Source: Phormidesmis priestleyi BC1401
GTDB lineage: Bacteria; Cyanobacteriota; Cyanobacteriia; Leptolyngbyales; Leptolyngbyaceae
DNA: 64,000 nt
Direction of reading: 5' to 3'
Assembly (NCBI RefSeq): GCF_001650195.1
Contig: NZ_LXYR01000002.1
Coordinates: forward strand, 1-64,000
Shown here: one piece after another, positions 25,849 through 35,499 of the stretch
Position numbering within the stretch: the stretch's first letter is position 1
How the letters are laid out: each line of letters starts with the position of its first letter
Position numbers and translations under genes: made by a program
The notes under the pieces: generated by a model
Told to the model about the DNA's origin: nothing
The model's database searches: none
The model's input: only the letters and a program-made list of their open reading frames with translations

Positions 25849-27060
25849 CTATTCGTTTAAATTGATGGTCTTAGGTCGCAGTCTTTCATCCACGTAACTC
25901 AGAATCTTTTCAATACGATTTTCCCAAGAAAACTGTTTTCCAAATTCAATATTTTCTGCGTATCCTTCAATTTTTCTAGGATATTTTTTGAGGGCAAATC
26001 TTAGACAATCTGAGAACTGTATTGAATTATCTGGTTCACACCAATCCATTGCTAAGTGAGGCAATTTGAATTCTAGAAGAGGCACGATTGCAGTAGCTAC
26101 AATGGGGGTTCCAGATGCAATATATTGAAAGAACTTAACCGGATTTGTAAAATCGGCTTCCTTTCCAGAGCAGTGAGGATGAGCGAGCATATCAGCCGCT
26201 TGAAATAAACTCACTAACCGTTGACGAGGCAAGATCCAGCCTAAGAACGTGATGTTTCCAACACTTTTTTGTTGAGAAAGTTCTCGGTAGGAACTGACTT
26301 GAGACTCTGTTCCACCAGTCACCACAAATTGAATCTCAGGTAACTCTTTAGCAACTTCGACTAATAGGTCAACTCCCTTAAATTTGTACAACGCACCAGA
26401 GTAGACTACCAGTTTATTCCGTCCATCTTTTAATAGCTCTCGCCGCCAATGTTCAGCCTCTTGAGGTTGTCTAATTAAGAATGATCGCTCAAACCCGTTA
26501 TGAAGGGCAACCGCTTTTTCAGGTGGCATTCCGCACTGCACTAAATTTTCTCGTGTCAGAGTCGATTGTGTGATCGCAGCTTGAAACCAGGGACTCGACA
26601 CGATCGCTTTCTCAAACGGAGTTTCTTGATAATAGTGAGATTCGTAGATCACCGGAATCTCGTTTTTAACCGCCGCTTTCGCAAAGTTCCAGTTGCGAGT
26701 CTGAACGAGTTGAGTCTTTGGCAAAATGTGAACTGGAAAATAATACTTACAGGCGATCGTGCTGGAATTTGTGAATTTGCTAGAGTGACGATCGCTGAAC
26801 CACGGCATCGGTAAAGGAGCAATCTTTAAATAGTCTTGAGTGTCATAAAACTCTGCAAATCGCTGATTAGGTTTCTGTAGCTTAAACGGATCTGCCCACG
26901 CGATCGGATTAAATTTCCCTAATGTTTGATCGGGATAAGTTAACACCGACGAATAACCCAGATTTGCAGCAGCATTTGCACACAAAACATCGTGAATTTC
27001 GTGAGCCGTGTCTGGCTTGAGCGACAGATGATTTGAGAAGAAAAGATAGTGTTTTTTCAA
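25849..27060 (-). CDS. Glycosyltransferase family 4 protein
   Basis: 403 residues with a GT-B fold: KLVVYSGALYKFKGVDLLVEVA, FVTGG and a C-terminal segment with SGKEADFTNPVKFFQYIASGTPIVAT, where the E-x7-E donor site is partly replaced. The start is TTG 27060, supported by a GAGGAGAT ribosome site six bases upstream. It lies 11 bases after the ABC exporter gene, so the two share a transcript. Confidence 0.87.
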   Translation of the reverse strand: MKKHYLFFSNHLSLKPDTAHEIHDVLCANAAANLGYSSVLTYPDQTLGKFNPIAWADPFKLQKPNQRFAEFYDTQDYLKIAPLPMPWFSDRHSSKFTNSSTIACKYYFPVHILPKTQLVQTRNWNFAKAAVKNEIPVIYESHYYQETPFEKAIVSSPWFQAAITQSTLTRENLVQCGMPPEKAVALHNGFERSFLIRQPQEAEHWRRELLKDGRNKLVVYSGALYKFKGVDLLVEVAKELPEIQFVVTGGTESQVSSYRELSQQKSVGNITFLGWILPRQRLVSLFQAADMLAHPHCSGKEADFTNPVKFFQYIASGTPIVATAIVPLLEFKLPHLAMDWCEPDNSIQFSDCLRFALKKYPRKIEGYAENIEFGKQFSWENRIEKILSYVDERLRPKTINLNE

Positions 27061-27071
27061 AATAATCTCCT

Positions 27072-29072
27072 CTATTCTGCGTTTGAATGCTGGTTAATGT
27101 GCTCGATCGCGTCCAGACTCTTCAGCAAATGCAGGGCAGAGTGATAAGCGCTTTGAGTAAATTCTGTCTGCTCTTGAGGATCGTCAATTACTCCATCAAC
27201 TACCAGTTGCAGCGCCCCAATCATCGAGTCGAGCGACGTGCGAAAGTCATGAGGGGTAGTCACTTGCTGGTGATGAATCGGCTGTTCATGGTCTGAAAAC
27301 TGCATCGCGTAAAGACGGGCGTAGAGTCCCTGTTTTTGCAATAAGCTCTCGTGGGTGCCCACTTCGACAACTTGACCTTTATCGAGCACGGCAATCTGAT
27401 CCGCCTTCTGAACGGTTGAAAGACGATGAGCAATCACCAGCGTGGTACGATCGCGGCTCAATTCGTCGAGAGCTTGCTGCACAAGTCGCTCAGAAACGGT
27501 GTCAAGCGCACTCGTTGCCTCGTCCAAAATCAGAATATCGGGGTCACGCAGCAAAGCACGAGCGATCGCTAGACGTTGACGCTGACCACCCGATAACATC
27601 ACGCCGCGATCGCCGATCGGCGTGTCGAACCCTTGAGGCAGATTGACAATAAACTCGTAAGCATTAGCGCGTTTTGCAGCTTCGACAATTTGCTCATCGG
27701 TGACGTTCTCACACGCATAGGCAATGTTATTTCGCACTGAGTCGTTAAAGAGAAACGTATCTTGACTGACGATGCCCATCGACTGACGCAGCGATCGCGC
27801 ATCCAACTCGCGGAGATCGCGCTGATCGATCGTGATGCGTCCTTGAATAGGTTCGTAAAATCTGGGCAGCAGATCCGCGATCGTAGACTTGCCTGCCCCT
27901 GATGAACCGACCAACGCCAATGTCGTTCCTTTGGGCAGCCACAGATCGATCTGGTTTAACACCAAGCTGTCATGACCGGGGTAAGCAAACGATAAGCCCT
28001 CAAACCGGATGCCTTCTTGCAAACGCTGATAAGGCTGAGTGCCCTGCTGCATAAACGGTTTGTTGTCACGCCGCAGAAAATCATGCACCACCGCAACGCT
28101 CGGAGCCGCTCCTGCAAATCCGCCTCGAATGCCATTAAGCTGTGACACAAACGGCAGCAGACGAAACAGAATCAGCAAATAAGTCAGCAGCACTGTGGAT
28201 AGCGATGCAAGCTGAGTCGCAAAAAACATTCGACCCAGAATGACGATCGCCAGCACCGTTAAAATTCCCGCCATCTCATTCACGGGTGCAATCAGTGCCG
28301 TGTTGGCTTGAGATCGAAATTCTGCCTGCTCACGATCGTGGATCAAATCCTTTAACCGTCCGTATTCTCGCGATTCGTTGCCCGTTGCTTTAACGAGCCG
28401 CATTCCGTTAAGAACTTCTAGCAGCCGAATAGAATAATCGCGTGAGGAATCAGAGAGCTGCTGTCCAAATCGTTTAGCTCTGACTACAAAGTAGTGATTG
28501 GCAACCGACACAAACAGCAACAGCGCGGTTGATGCGATGGTCAACTGCCACGAGATTGCAAGCAGCAACGTCACAAAGACTAAAATAGTAATCGCGGTGG
28601 TCAATAGCTGAATCGCAATCCGAATTGCATTGGCGGCTGACCCAACTTCACCACCGAGACGGTTGATTAAATCCCCAATTTTGGTTTTGGCATAGAAATC
28701 TAAATCGACTTCCAATAGGAGTGTTAGCCCGTCTTGACGAATCTCATTCACCAGCGATCGCGATAAGTGACTTGATGCCAATGTGCTGGCGTAAGTGGTG
28801 ACATTTTTAAGGGCGATCGCGACTAGGATTACGCCCATCATCAGCAACAGATTCGAGTTATTTCCGCCGCTCAAGAGTGAAAAGATCGGCTTCAGGACGG
28901 GAGGCGCTCCTTTGAGACTGGCATCTTGCCCCAAAAACCCCAAAATTACGGGAACTACCAGAACGGTGCTGACCCCATTAAACAACGCGCCTGAAAACCC
29001 CAAAACGATCGTCAAACCGACCCAGATCGGGTGCCGAAGGGCAAATTTTAGGAGCAGTTTGTTGGGGGACAT
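27072..29072 (-). CDS. MsbA/HepA-like ABC exporter
   Basis: A 666-residue half-transporter: six membrane helices (about 1-310) then an ATPase with Walker A GSSGAGKST, signature LSGGQRQRLA, Walker B ILILDEATSALD and switch His in IAHRLSTV. A 70-residue C-terminal extension after about residue 590 is helical and polar. The family exports lipids or lipid-linked glycans; in heterocyst formers HepA is a relative needed for the envelope polysaccharide. As the first gene of a glycosyltransferase operon it most likely exports the glycan or its precursor. Confidence 0.92.
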   Translation of the reverse strand: MSPNKLLLKFALRHPIWVGLTIVLGFSGALFNGVSTVLVVPVILGFLGQDASLKGAPPVLKPIFSLLSGGNNSNLLLMMGVILVAIALKNVTTYASTLASSHLSRSLVNEIRQDGLTLLLEVDLDFYAKTKIGDLINRLGGEVGSAANAIRIAIQLLTTAITILVFVTLLLAISWQLTIASTALLLFVSVANHYFVVRAKRFGQQLSDSSRDYSIRLLEVLNGMRLVKATGNESREYGRLKDLIHDREQAEFRSQANTALIAPVNEMAGILTVLAIVILGRMFFATQLASLSTVLLTYLLILFRLLPFVSQLNGIRGGFAGAAPSVAVVHDFLRRDNKPFMQQGTQPYQRLQEGIRFEGLSFAYPGHDSLVLNQIDLWLPKGTTLALVGSSGAGKSTIADLLPRFYEPIQGRITIDQRDLRELDARSLRQSMGIVSQDTFLFNDSVRNNIAYACENVTDEQIVEAAKRANAYEFIVNLPQGFDTPIGDRGVMLSGGQRQRLAIARALLRDPDILILDEATSALDTVSERLVQQALDELSRDRTTLVIAHRLSTVQKADQIAVLDKGQVVEVGTHESLLQKQGLYARLYAMQFSDHEQPIHHQQVTTPHDFRTSLDSMIGALQLVVDGVIDDPQEQTEFTQSAYHSALHLLKSLDAIEHINQHSNAE

Positions 29073-29191
29073 ACAAGATTTTTAGCTAAAGGTAACAAAG
29101 GGGCAAATCAAAACAATTAGCTTCCTTCTATTTATCCCGTCTTCAGTGAAAGTTATCGAGCTTTTGGAAAAACAAATTAAACCATTTACAA

Positions 29192-29237
29192 ACCGTCTCC
29201 GTGAAAAGACGGTAAGACTACGGGATTTTACGGAGAC
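29192..29237 (-). promoter_or_regulatory. Overlapping alternative hairpins in the leader of the glycan operon
   Basis: ACCGTCT (29192-29198) pairs with AGACGGT (29207-29213). GTCTCCGT (29195-29202) pairs perfectly with ACGGAGAC (29230-29237). The two stems share bases and cannot form together. They lie 120-165 bases upstream of the ABC exporter start. No T tract follows closely, so a switch role is only a suggestion; the stems may instead serve as the end of the FAD oxidoreductase transcript. Confidence 0.4.
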
Positions 29238-29249
29238 TCGATCGTTCCC

Positions 29250-30830
29250 CTATGCAATCATGATCTTCTCAAATTCTCGGAGACGGGAGGCTTCGATCGC
29301 GTAACTCTTGCCATAAATACGCGGCAGTTGTTTCGTTTGCGCCAGCACTTGTCTGACTTCGAGATTAGAAATCGTTGCCAGGTCGCGATTAGTCGTCAGC
29401 GCCAGTGTTGCAGCAATGCCGATGCCCTGACCGACTGCTGCGTTAAATTCGACAATTCTGCCTGCCGCACACGCATAGCCATCAAAGCCTGACGCAGGAC
29501 TGACTACCGCTAGATTGGGAACCGATTTTAGCAAGGCGTGGCGAATTCCAATATTAAAGAGCGGCGGTTTGTGAAAGCTGATGCTGGTAAAGCCTTTTGC
29601 GGCGGCTTTTGCGCCTAACCCGTCAATGCCGCCTCGCACGTCTAAGGGATAGCCAAACGTCCCGATCGCTTCACCAGCAAACGTTCCTCCTTCGAGCATT
29701 TGGGCACCGCTCAACGGCTCAACGACTCCGGTCACATTCCCAGCATGACGAATATAAAGCTCTTTAGCAGGTCGGACGATCGTCGCACCTAGACTTTTCA
29801 TGAAGCGATCGACAAAGGACATTTCCTCCAAAATCGCCGCAGTGGGCTTTGAATCTGCTCTAGCGATCGCTTCGGCTTGAGAGCCTGTAACGTTGCATAA
29901 TAGGGCATTCCAAGAGAGTCTACCGCCCGACAGAATGGCGATATTGCCTGCGTCAAGAATGGCACCACTCGCAGAGAGCGAAAATCGGTTGCCTCGATAG
30001 GCGTGATAGGCGATCGACAGCGCTTTGCAGCGAACATCAATATGATCAGAGCCAACCCGCATTACTTTTAAGGCACCTCGCTCATCTACCAGATCTTTTT
30101 TAAACCACGCTACTAAACTGGGATCGGAGCCAGCCGCAATCTGGATCAATCGTTGAGCCTCTGCATCGTTGGAGTTTGTGAACCGCTTGAGATACGCCAA
30201 CTCAACCTGTTGCAGACGCGCGATCGTTAGTCCTTCCGTTTCAAAAATTAGCGTGACGGGCAGTTCTGATTCAGGTAAGCCAAACGTCCCAAAGCCTTGC
30301 AGCTTGAGAACTCTAGCAGCTTGAGCTAATTCTGCATTCACGGTGCAATCGATGAATTGTTTGGCTAAAAACGTGGTGCCGTTGTCCAGCAAAACTCCCG
30401 CGATTCTAGTGCCGTCTTTGATCACCGATTGAATCTCGATTCTGCTGATGATGTCTGCGCCCGCCTCACTCAACATCTTTCGCAGAGCAGCGTCGGCTTT
30501 GCGCGGGTCAAGAGCAATTTCGGTCACGCCCGATCGCTGCAAAAATTCTTTATACAGCGTGGCAGGATCGCCAAACGTCGATAAGCCGAGTGCCGATCGC
30601 ACCTCTGGGGGAACATGGGAGCGATCGAGATATGCCAACCCTCCCCGAACTAAGTGCCCACCCACTCCATCGGGCGAGTTGCCCTTAAACATCACCAGCG
30701 TGCGAGGATTCTTGCCAATGCGACGGCGAAACTCGCGCGCGGCACTGACGATCGCTAACAGTCCGGGGACTTCATCTCCAAAGCAAATAATGTCATAGGT
30801 GCGGGTGGTAGAGGGCGTGGCTGCGGTCAT
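29250..30830 (-). CDS. FAD-dependent oxidoreductase
   Basis: About 526 residues. The N-terminus has a flavin-binding Rossmann start (YDIICFGDEVPGLLAIVSAARE, in part) and a GGHLVRGGLAYLD segment of the FAD_oxidored family (PF12831). Near the end PASGFDGYACAAGRIVEFNAAVG is a second flavin-contact region. The substrate is unknown. ATG 30830 is chosen: a GGGAG site lies upstream at good spacing, while the longer frame uses a TTG at 30848. It is followed by the glycan operon about 180 bases on, same strand. Confidence 0.85.
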   Translation of the reverse strand: MTAATPSTTRTYDIICFGDEVPGLLAIVSAAREFRRRIGKNPRTLVMFKGNSPDGVGGHLVRGGLAYLDRSHVPPEVRSALGLSTFGDPATLYKEFLQRSGVTEIALDPRKADAALRKMLSEAGADIISRIEIQSVIKDGTRIAGVLLDNGTTFLAKQFIDCTVNAELAQAARVLKLQGFGTFGLPESELPVTLIFETEGLTIARLQQVELAYLKRFTNSNDAEAQRLIQIAAGSDPSLVAWFKKDLVDERGALKVMRVGSDHIDVRCKALSIAYHAYRGNRFSLSASGAILDAGNIAILSGGRLSWNALLCNVTGSQAEAIARADSKPTAAILEEMSFVDRFMKSLGATIVRPAKELYIRHAGNVTGVVEPLSGAQMLEGGTFAGEAIGTFGYPLDVRGGIDGLGAKAAAKGFTSISFHKPPLFNIGIRHALLKSVPNLAVVSPASGFDGYACAAGRIVEFNAAVGQGIGIAATLALTTNRDLATISNLEVRQVLAQTKQLPRIYGKSYAIEASRLREFEKIMIA

Positions 30831-30907
30831 GACGAAAATGACTCCCAAATACTGAATCGATTCTAGAGATGAATCCAGCGATAGGAGGATAAATTTCGTA
30901 AAAATCT

Positions 30908-32695
30908 TTAATCAGGTGGGAATTTGGGTCGATAGAGCGGAGTTGAAAATAGTTTTGCGAAGGCAGAACGGCGATCGCTCACTGTCTCTCCTGATAAGTT
31001 CCACATTGTTTCATAGAAGAAAAACGAGACTCCGGCAAACTGGCGATCGCGAACCAGTTGAACCTGATCCTGAATCTGTTTAAAGGCGATCGGACGATCT
31101 TTCAATCCAGTTAGAATGCCGACTCCGGTAGGAATATGCGATCGGGCAGCCTGCACTTCAGGACGCATCAGTTCATCTGCAAATCCTGCAAGACTGTCTC
31201 CATAGACTTGCAAAATCAACTCTTCTAGCAATCCTTTTTGCTCCCAATCGCGCCAATCTTGCAGCGAGTGAGTATAAGAAAAATTGTAATTATTGGGCGA
31301 TAGAGAGATCAAAACGTGATTCTTTCGAGCTTTGATAGACTCAAAAACCTGCGTCATGAATGCCGTAATTTTATTGGCTCTCCACTTTGTCCAAGCTGGA
31401 TCTTGGGCATTGGCTGGAGGAGATTTTCCGGCGTTTTCTTTCTGATAAAGTGCAACTGTAAAGTCATCGTAGCCAAACTCAAACGGCAATCCAAAATGAT
31501 CATCAAACTGAATCCCATCGATATCGTAATTATTAACCAGTTCTAAAATTAAATTAGAAATGAAGGTCTGCACTTCTGGCTTAAACGGGTTGAGCCAAAC
31601 GCGCGAATATTTGCCTTCTTGCCAGACTTGCGTTTTGTCCGATCGCTGCGTCAACCAATCAGGATGCAGTCGCGCCAGCTCTGAGTCGGCGGGTGCCATA
31701 AACCCAAACTCAAACCACGGAATCACACTCAATTTGCGCTGGTGTCCCTGTTCTACAAATTCTTTGAGCATATCTCGATCGGTCAGCCCCACCGCTTCAG
31801 GTCGCGGATCGTAGGCAACCCCGATCGCCTGTTTAGCCGTCTGGCTGGGATACAAGGTATAACCCCAGTTCCAGACAGCGGGATAAAGAGTGTTGAGATT
31901 TGCGTCTGCCAATTCTTGAACGGTTTTGGTGAGCCGATCGCGACTAAACATCACATCGCTATCAATATTCGTCAGCCAAACCCCACGAATCTCACTCAGC
32001 GCTGTCTTTGGCTGTCCTGCTACATATTGCTCTGGCACGAGGTTTGCTGTTCCGGGTAAGGCTCGACACAGAAAAGCGGCGATCTCTGCCCGTGTTGCAG
32101 GCTGATTGGGGTTAAACTGTTTGACATTGGGATAGTTAACCACGATTCGCTGCTCAACGGCACCCGCGATCGCGTCTTTTGCATAAGCAGGAATGGCTTG
32201 AGAATCGGTGAAGGTAGCCAGCGTTTCAGCGACGGGCTTTTGCGATCGATAGGCAGGAAGGGCAACCAACGCCTGAACACGAGGAATCTTTTGATTCGGT
32301 CGAAAAGTCTTATCAGGATAGCCAGAGAAAAAATAGGCAGTTACGGCTTGATAAATCGCACCAAACGCCCAGTAGCTCTGAGGAACGTCTCGAAACTGAA
32401 GGTCTCTACCCGGAAGCGTCGCATTTACCACTCCCGGAAAGGCATTGACGAGCAGAACCGCATACTCTGCACGAGTCACGGGATTGTTGGGGCGAAACGT
32501 CCCATCAGAATAGCCGTTGATAATCTTCTGTTTGGTCAGCGCCTCAATGCAGGGTTGCGCCCAATGACCTTGAATATCAGCAAATCGAGTCTGAGATAAA
32601 GATGGCGGAGCCTTCGATAGAAAGACTCCAACAAACGTCAGTAGAGAAACAAATAGACAGAGCGATCGGAACTGCCAACGATAGCGATTTAACAT
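30908..32695 (-). CDS. SLH-domain glycosyl hydrolase-like family 10 protein
   Basis: 595 residues. A signal peptide (SLCLFVSLLTFVGVFLSKAPPSLS) is followed by three S-layer homology modules (DIQGHWAQPCIEALTKQKI; VPQSYWAFGAIYQAVTAYF; a third near 160-210) that bind cell-wall-linked polymers. A GHL10 domain follows from EIRGVWLTNIDSDVMF (about 240) to YDIDGIQFDDHFGLP. The C-terminal part reads LILQVYGDSLAGFADEL. It is an exported, wall-attached enzyme probably cleaving an envelope glycan. Catalytic acids are expected in the DGIQFDDH region. Confidence 0.9.
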   Translation of the reverse strand: MLNRYRWQFRSLCLFVSLLTFVGVFLSKAPPSLSQTRFADIQGHWAQPCIEALTKQKIINGYSDGTFRPNNPVTRAEYAVLLVNAFPGVVNATLPGRDLQFRDVPQSYWAFGAIYQAVTAYFFSGYPDKTFRPNQKIPRVQALVALPAYRSQKPVAETLATFTDSQAIPAYAKDAIAGAVEQRIVVNYPNVKQFNPNQPATRAEIAAFLCRALPGTANLVPEQYVAGQPKTALSEIRGVWLTNIDSDVMFSRDRLTKTVQELADANLNTLYPAVWNWGYTLYPSQTAKQAIGVAYDPRPEAVGLTDRDMLKEFVEQGHQRKLSVIPWFEFGFMAPADSELARLHPDWLTQRSDKTQVWQEGKYSRVWLNPFKPEVQTFISNLILELVNNYDIDGIQFDDHFGLPFEFGYDDFTVALYQKENAGKSPPANAQDPAWTKWRANKITAFMTQVFESIKARKNHVLISLSPNNYNFSYTHSLQDWRDWEQKGLLEELILQVYGDSLAGFADELMRPEVQAARSHIPTGVGILTGLKDRPIAFKQIQDQVQLVRDRQFAGVSFFFYETMWNLSGETVSDRRSAFAKLFSTPLYRPKFPPD

Positions 32696-32719
32696 TTTAG
32701 TATTGAGAAGCGACTTTGT

Positions 32720-33082
32720 TTAACCACCGCTAACTTTTGCTTTGTAGCCCAACTGCACCAAGATTTGCAACAGCTTTTGAGCATGGTCGCCCTGAATCTC
32801 TAGCGTCTCTTCTCTAACGGTGCCCCCTGTTCCGCACTGGTTTTTGAGCTTTTTCAGCAAATCTGCCAGCGTTTCGGCTTTTCCTTGAAATCCAGTAATC
32901 ACAGTCACGGTTTTGCCACCCCGACCTTTGCGAGACACCTGCACTCTCAAATTCTGCTGATTGGGCAGCAAGTCAGGAACACCTCGCTGTAATGCCTCTG
33001 AGTGGCTATTGCCAAACTCAGAGTAGACGATCTGATCCTTGGAATCACCAGACTGGGAAGATTTGCGCTTTGAAACTGCCAT
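32720..33082 (-). CDS. SUI1/YciH-type translation initiation factor
   Basis: A 120-residue protein whose C-terminal two thirds is the SUI1 fold: [47 protein letters not shown]. In bacteria YciH affects start-codon fidelity. The first 45 residues are a polar N-terminal extension. It is divergent from trpB, with 64 bases between start codons. Confidence 0.93.
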   Translation of the reverse strand: MAVSKRKSSQSGDSKDQIVYSEFGNSHSEALQRGVPDLLPNQQNLRVQVSRKGRGGKTVTVITGFQGKAETLADLLKKLKNQCGTGGTVREETLEIQGDHAQKLLQILVQLGYKAKVSGG

Positions 33083-33146
33083 AGTGAGAACAAGAAAACT
33101 GCCGACCTCTATAATAAAGGGTGTTCTCTATCCTCATCTAGCGATC

Positions 33147-34394
33147 GTGACGACTACACCGCTTCCTCGCAGTCTCCAAGCAGATTCTTCACCTCAAAGC
33201 CGACCCGACTCTCTCGGCAGATTTGGCAAGTTTGGCGGGAAGTATGTCCCTGAAACCTTGATGCCTGCTCTATTTGAGCTAGAAGCAGCCTATCAGCAAT
33301 ATCGCAATGAACCCGACTTTCAGCAAGAGCTTCAAGGACTTTTACGCGACTATGTGGGTCGCCCCAGTCCGCTCTATTTTGCGGAGCGATTAACTGAGCA
33401 TTACGCTCGACCCGATGGCACAGGTGTCCAAATTTATCTCAAGCGAGAAGATTTGAACCACACCGGGGCACATAAAATTAACAATGCCCTGGCTCAAGCT
33501 CTCCTTGCCAAACGGATGGGCAAACAGCGCATCATTGCTGAAACAGGAGCCGGGCAGCATGGGGTAGCAACCGCAACAGTGTGCGCCCGATTTGGGCTGA
33601 AGTGCATCATCTATATGGGTGTACACGATATGGAGCGGCAGTCGCTCAACGTCTTTCGGATGCGGTTGATGGGCGCAGAAGTTTGCCCCGTTGCATCGGG
33701 CACAGGGACGCTCAAAGATGCGTGTTCTGAGGCGATTCGAGATTGGGTAACGAATGTGGAGACGACGCACTACATTCTCGGCTCGGTTGCAGGTCCGCAT
33801 CCCTATCCGATGATGGTGCGCGATTTTCATGCGGTGATTGGTCAAGAGACTCGCGTTCAGGCGTACGAGAAGTGGGGCGGCTTGCCAGACATTCTTTTGG
33901 CGTGTGTGGGTGGCGGATCGAACGCGATCGGGCTGTTCCACGAGTTTATCGACGAGCCAACGGTTCGTCTAATCGGAGTCGAGGCGGCAGGTCACGGAGT
34001 CGAAACCGAAAAACACGCGGCAACTCTTACAAAAGGACGAGTCGGCGTTTTGCACGGGGCAATGAGCTATCTGCTGCAAGATGAAGACGGTCAGGTGATT
34101 GAGCCTCACTCGGTCAGCGCAGGGCTAGATTATCCAGGAGTCGGTCCCGAACACAGCTTCTTAATGGAGCTTGGACGCGCCGAATATTATGCCGTAACCG
34201 ATCAGCAAGCGTTAGATGCCTTCCAGCAATTGTCGCAGCTAGAAGGAATTATTCCTGCTCTAGAGACGGCACACGCGATCGCTTACCTCGATACGCTCTG
34301 TCCTCAACTAACGGGCAGCCCTCGCCTTGTGATCAATTGCTCTGGTCGCGGTGACAAAGACGTGCTGACGGTTTCTAAAATCCTGAATCCGTAA
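33147..34394 (+). CDS. trpB: Tryptophan synthase beta chain
   Basis: TrpB condenses indole and serine to tryptophan with pyridoxal phosphate. From GTG 33147 it is 415 residues (MTTTPLPRS...), matching family size; the longer frame from 33039 would add 36 residues overlapping the SUI1 gene. Landmarks: [15 protein letters not shown], the PLP lysine in [13 protein letters not shown], the phosphate loop [10 protein letters not shown], and ETAHAIAY near the end. The alpha subunit gene is not adjacent, as is common in cyanobacteria. Confidence 0.96.
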   Translation: MTTTPLPRSLQADSSPQSRPDSLGRFGKFGGKYVPETLMPALFELEAAYQQYRNEPDFQQELQGLLRDYVGRPSPLYFAERLTEHYARPDGTGVQIYLKREDLNHTGAHKINNALAQALLAKRMGKQRIIAETGAGQHGVATATVCARFGLKCIIYMGVHDMERQSLNVFRMRLMGAEVCPVASGTGTLKDACSEAIRDWVTNVETTHYILGSVAGPHPYPMMVRDFHAVIGQETRVQAYEKWGGLPDILLACVGGGSNAIGLFHEFIDEPTVRLIGVEAAGHGVETEKHAATLTKGRVGVLHGAMSYLLQDEDGQVIEPHSVSAGLDYPGVGPEHSFLMELGRAEYYAVTDQQALDAFQQLSQLEGIIPALETAHAIAYLDTLCPQLTGSPRLVINCSGRGDKDVLTVSKILNP

Positions 34395-34454
34395 CTTCTC
34401 AATCTTTGGATGGCGATCGCTCTTTGCTAACTAACAGCAGAGGGCGATTTGCGT

Positions 34455-34739
34455 TTAGTAAACATCGTCGTGAACGCCTAACCTCAGAAGCCCAATGATT
34501 ATCTCATTCGACTCAGAATCTTCAGCGAACTCAAACAAAATGCGAGTGTTGTAGTCAATGGAGCATGACCAAACATCAGCCAACTCCCCTTTCAATTTAT
34601 GAGTTCGTAGAGCAGGGTGACGAGGATCTTCAGCCAAGAGCCGTAACGTTCGTTCAATTAAAGGTCGGAGTTGAGGATTGCGACGAGCGAACCGCTTATA
34701 TTCTCTAGCAAATTTCGGACTCCAGTTTAGTCTGGGCAA
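34455..34739 (-). CDS. RelE/YafQ-type toxin
   Basis: A 94-residue basic protein (PRLNWSPKFAREYKRFARR, ALRTHKLKGELADVWS, TRILFEF) of the RelE/ParE fold; such toxins cut ribosome-bound mRNA. It starts with TTG at 34739, inside the last codons of the upstream antitoxin (13-base overlap), the usual coupling for this class. The final part LLRLGVHDDVY carries the expected C-terminal His/Tyr region. Activity is inferred. Confidence 0.85.
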   Translation of the reverse strand: MPRLNWSPKFAREYKRFARRNPQLRPLIERTLRLLAEDPRHPALRTHKLKGELADVWSCSIDYNTRILFEFAEDSESNEIIIGLLRLGVHDDVY

Positions 34740-34978
34740 CTGTCTAGCTCCGCTAATAAGTCATCCACCGAACCCCTGCGAAAATTTCCCTTAGCATACT
34801 CTTCTTGCGCTTCTTTAATAGATGCGACAAATTCATCTCGTTTCTGATGTCTCAGGCGTTTAGCAAGAATGTCCAGCAGAATTTCTTGATCTTCTAGCGG
34901 TAGAGCTTCTACGACCTCGATCGCGGTCTGAAAATCAGAAGTTTTGGCAGTCTCAGGCGAAGATTGGTGAGTAGTCAT
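34727..34978 (-). CDS. Antitoxin of the RelE-like pair
   Basis: An 83-residue acidic protein (IEVVEALPLEDQEILLDILAKRL, EYAKGNFRRGSVDDLLAELD). The EEYAKGNFRRGSVDDLLAEL tail resembles antitoxins of cyanobacterial RelE pairs that wrap around the toxin. Its ATG overlaps the stop of the RsbW-like gene (ATGA), so the pair is translated as part of that operon. Confidence 0.8.
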   Translation of the reverse strand: MTTHQSSPETAKTSDFQTAIEVVEALPLEDQEILLDILAKRLRHQKRDEFVASIKEAQEEYAKGNFRRGSVDDLLAELDSCPD

Positions 34979-35403
34979 CCGCTTTTAGTGGTGTATTTGA
35001 CAATGAGTAAGCAGTTGCGTTGCCCCTGGCGATCGTAGCTCACCTGATCAGTCAGCCGTCGCAGCAAAAACCAGCCATAGCCACCTTCTCGCAGCGTTCC
35101 TGGTTTGGGTTCTTCAAGATTATCGGGGTTAAATGGTTGTCCCCAATCCCAGATGCGAATCTCCATTCGATCGTCATCCATCATGACTTGAATCTCGATC
35201 GACGTGTCTCTTGATAGCCCAGAGTGAGCATGACGAACTGCGTTCGTAAACCCCTCAGCTAAAGCGAGGTTCAGACGATATAGCTGATGGTCACGCCGTG
35301 CGATCGACGAGTGATGCCGCAACCAAAATTTCTCAAACCACTTCTGCACAGAGTTGAGGACCGTTAGATCACTGTTAACCGTCAGATGATCTTGGTGAGA
35401 CAT
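34975..35403 (-). CDS. RsbW-like anti-sigma/Ser-Thr kinase (HATPase_c_2)
   Basis: About 142 residues. It carries a compact GHKL ATPase: N-box LAEGFTNAVRHAHSG (about 65), D-box RIWDWGQPFNPDNL and the G-box GGYGWFLLRRLTDQV. These proteins phosphorylate anti-anti-sigma (STAS) partners and so switch sigma factors or other targets. No STAS or phosphatase gene is adjacent. ATG 35403 is preferred to TTG 35409. Its stop overlaps the antitoxin start. Confidence 0.88.
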   Translation of the reverse strand: MSHQDHLTVNSDLTVLNSVQKWFEKFWLRHHSSIARRDHQLYRLNLALAEGFTNAVRHAHSGLSRDTSIEIQVMMDDDRMEIRIWDWGQPFNPDNLEEPKPGTLREGGYGWFLLRRLTDQVSYDRQGQRNCLLIVKYTTKSG

Positions 35404-35499
35404 GTCCAAGCTAAATCAGTATATTTGAAGGGTTAAAACTCGCAAGACTTAATCTTCATCTATCTATTATGATTCCCTGTTCTTGAAAAATCCGCAACC

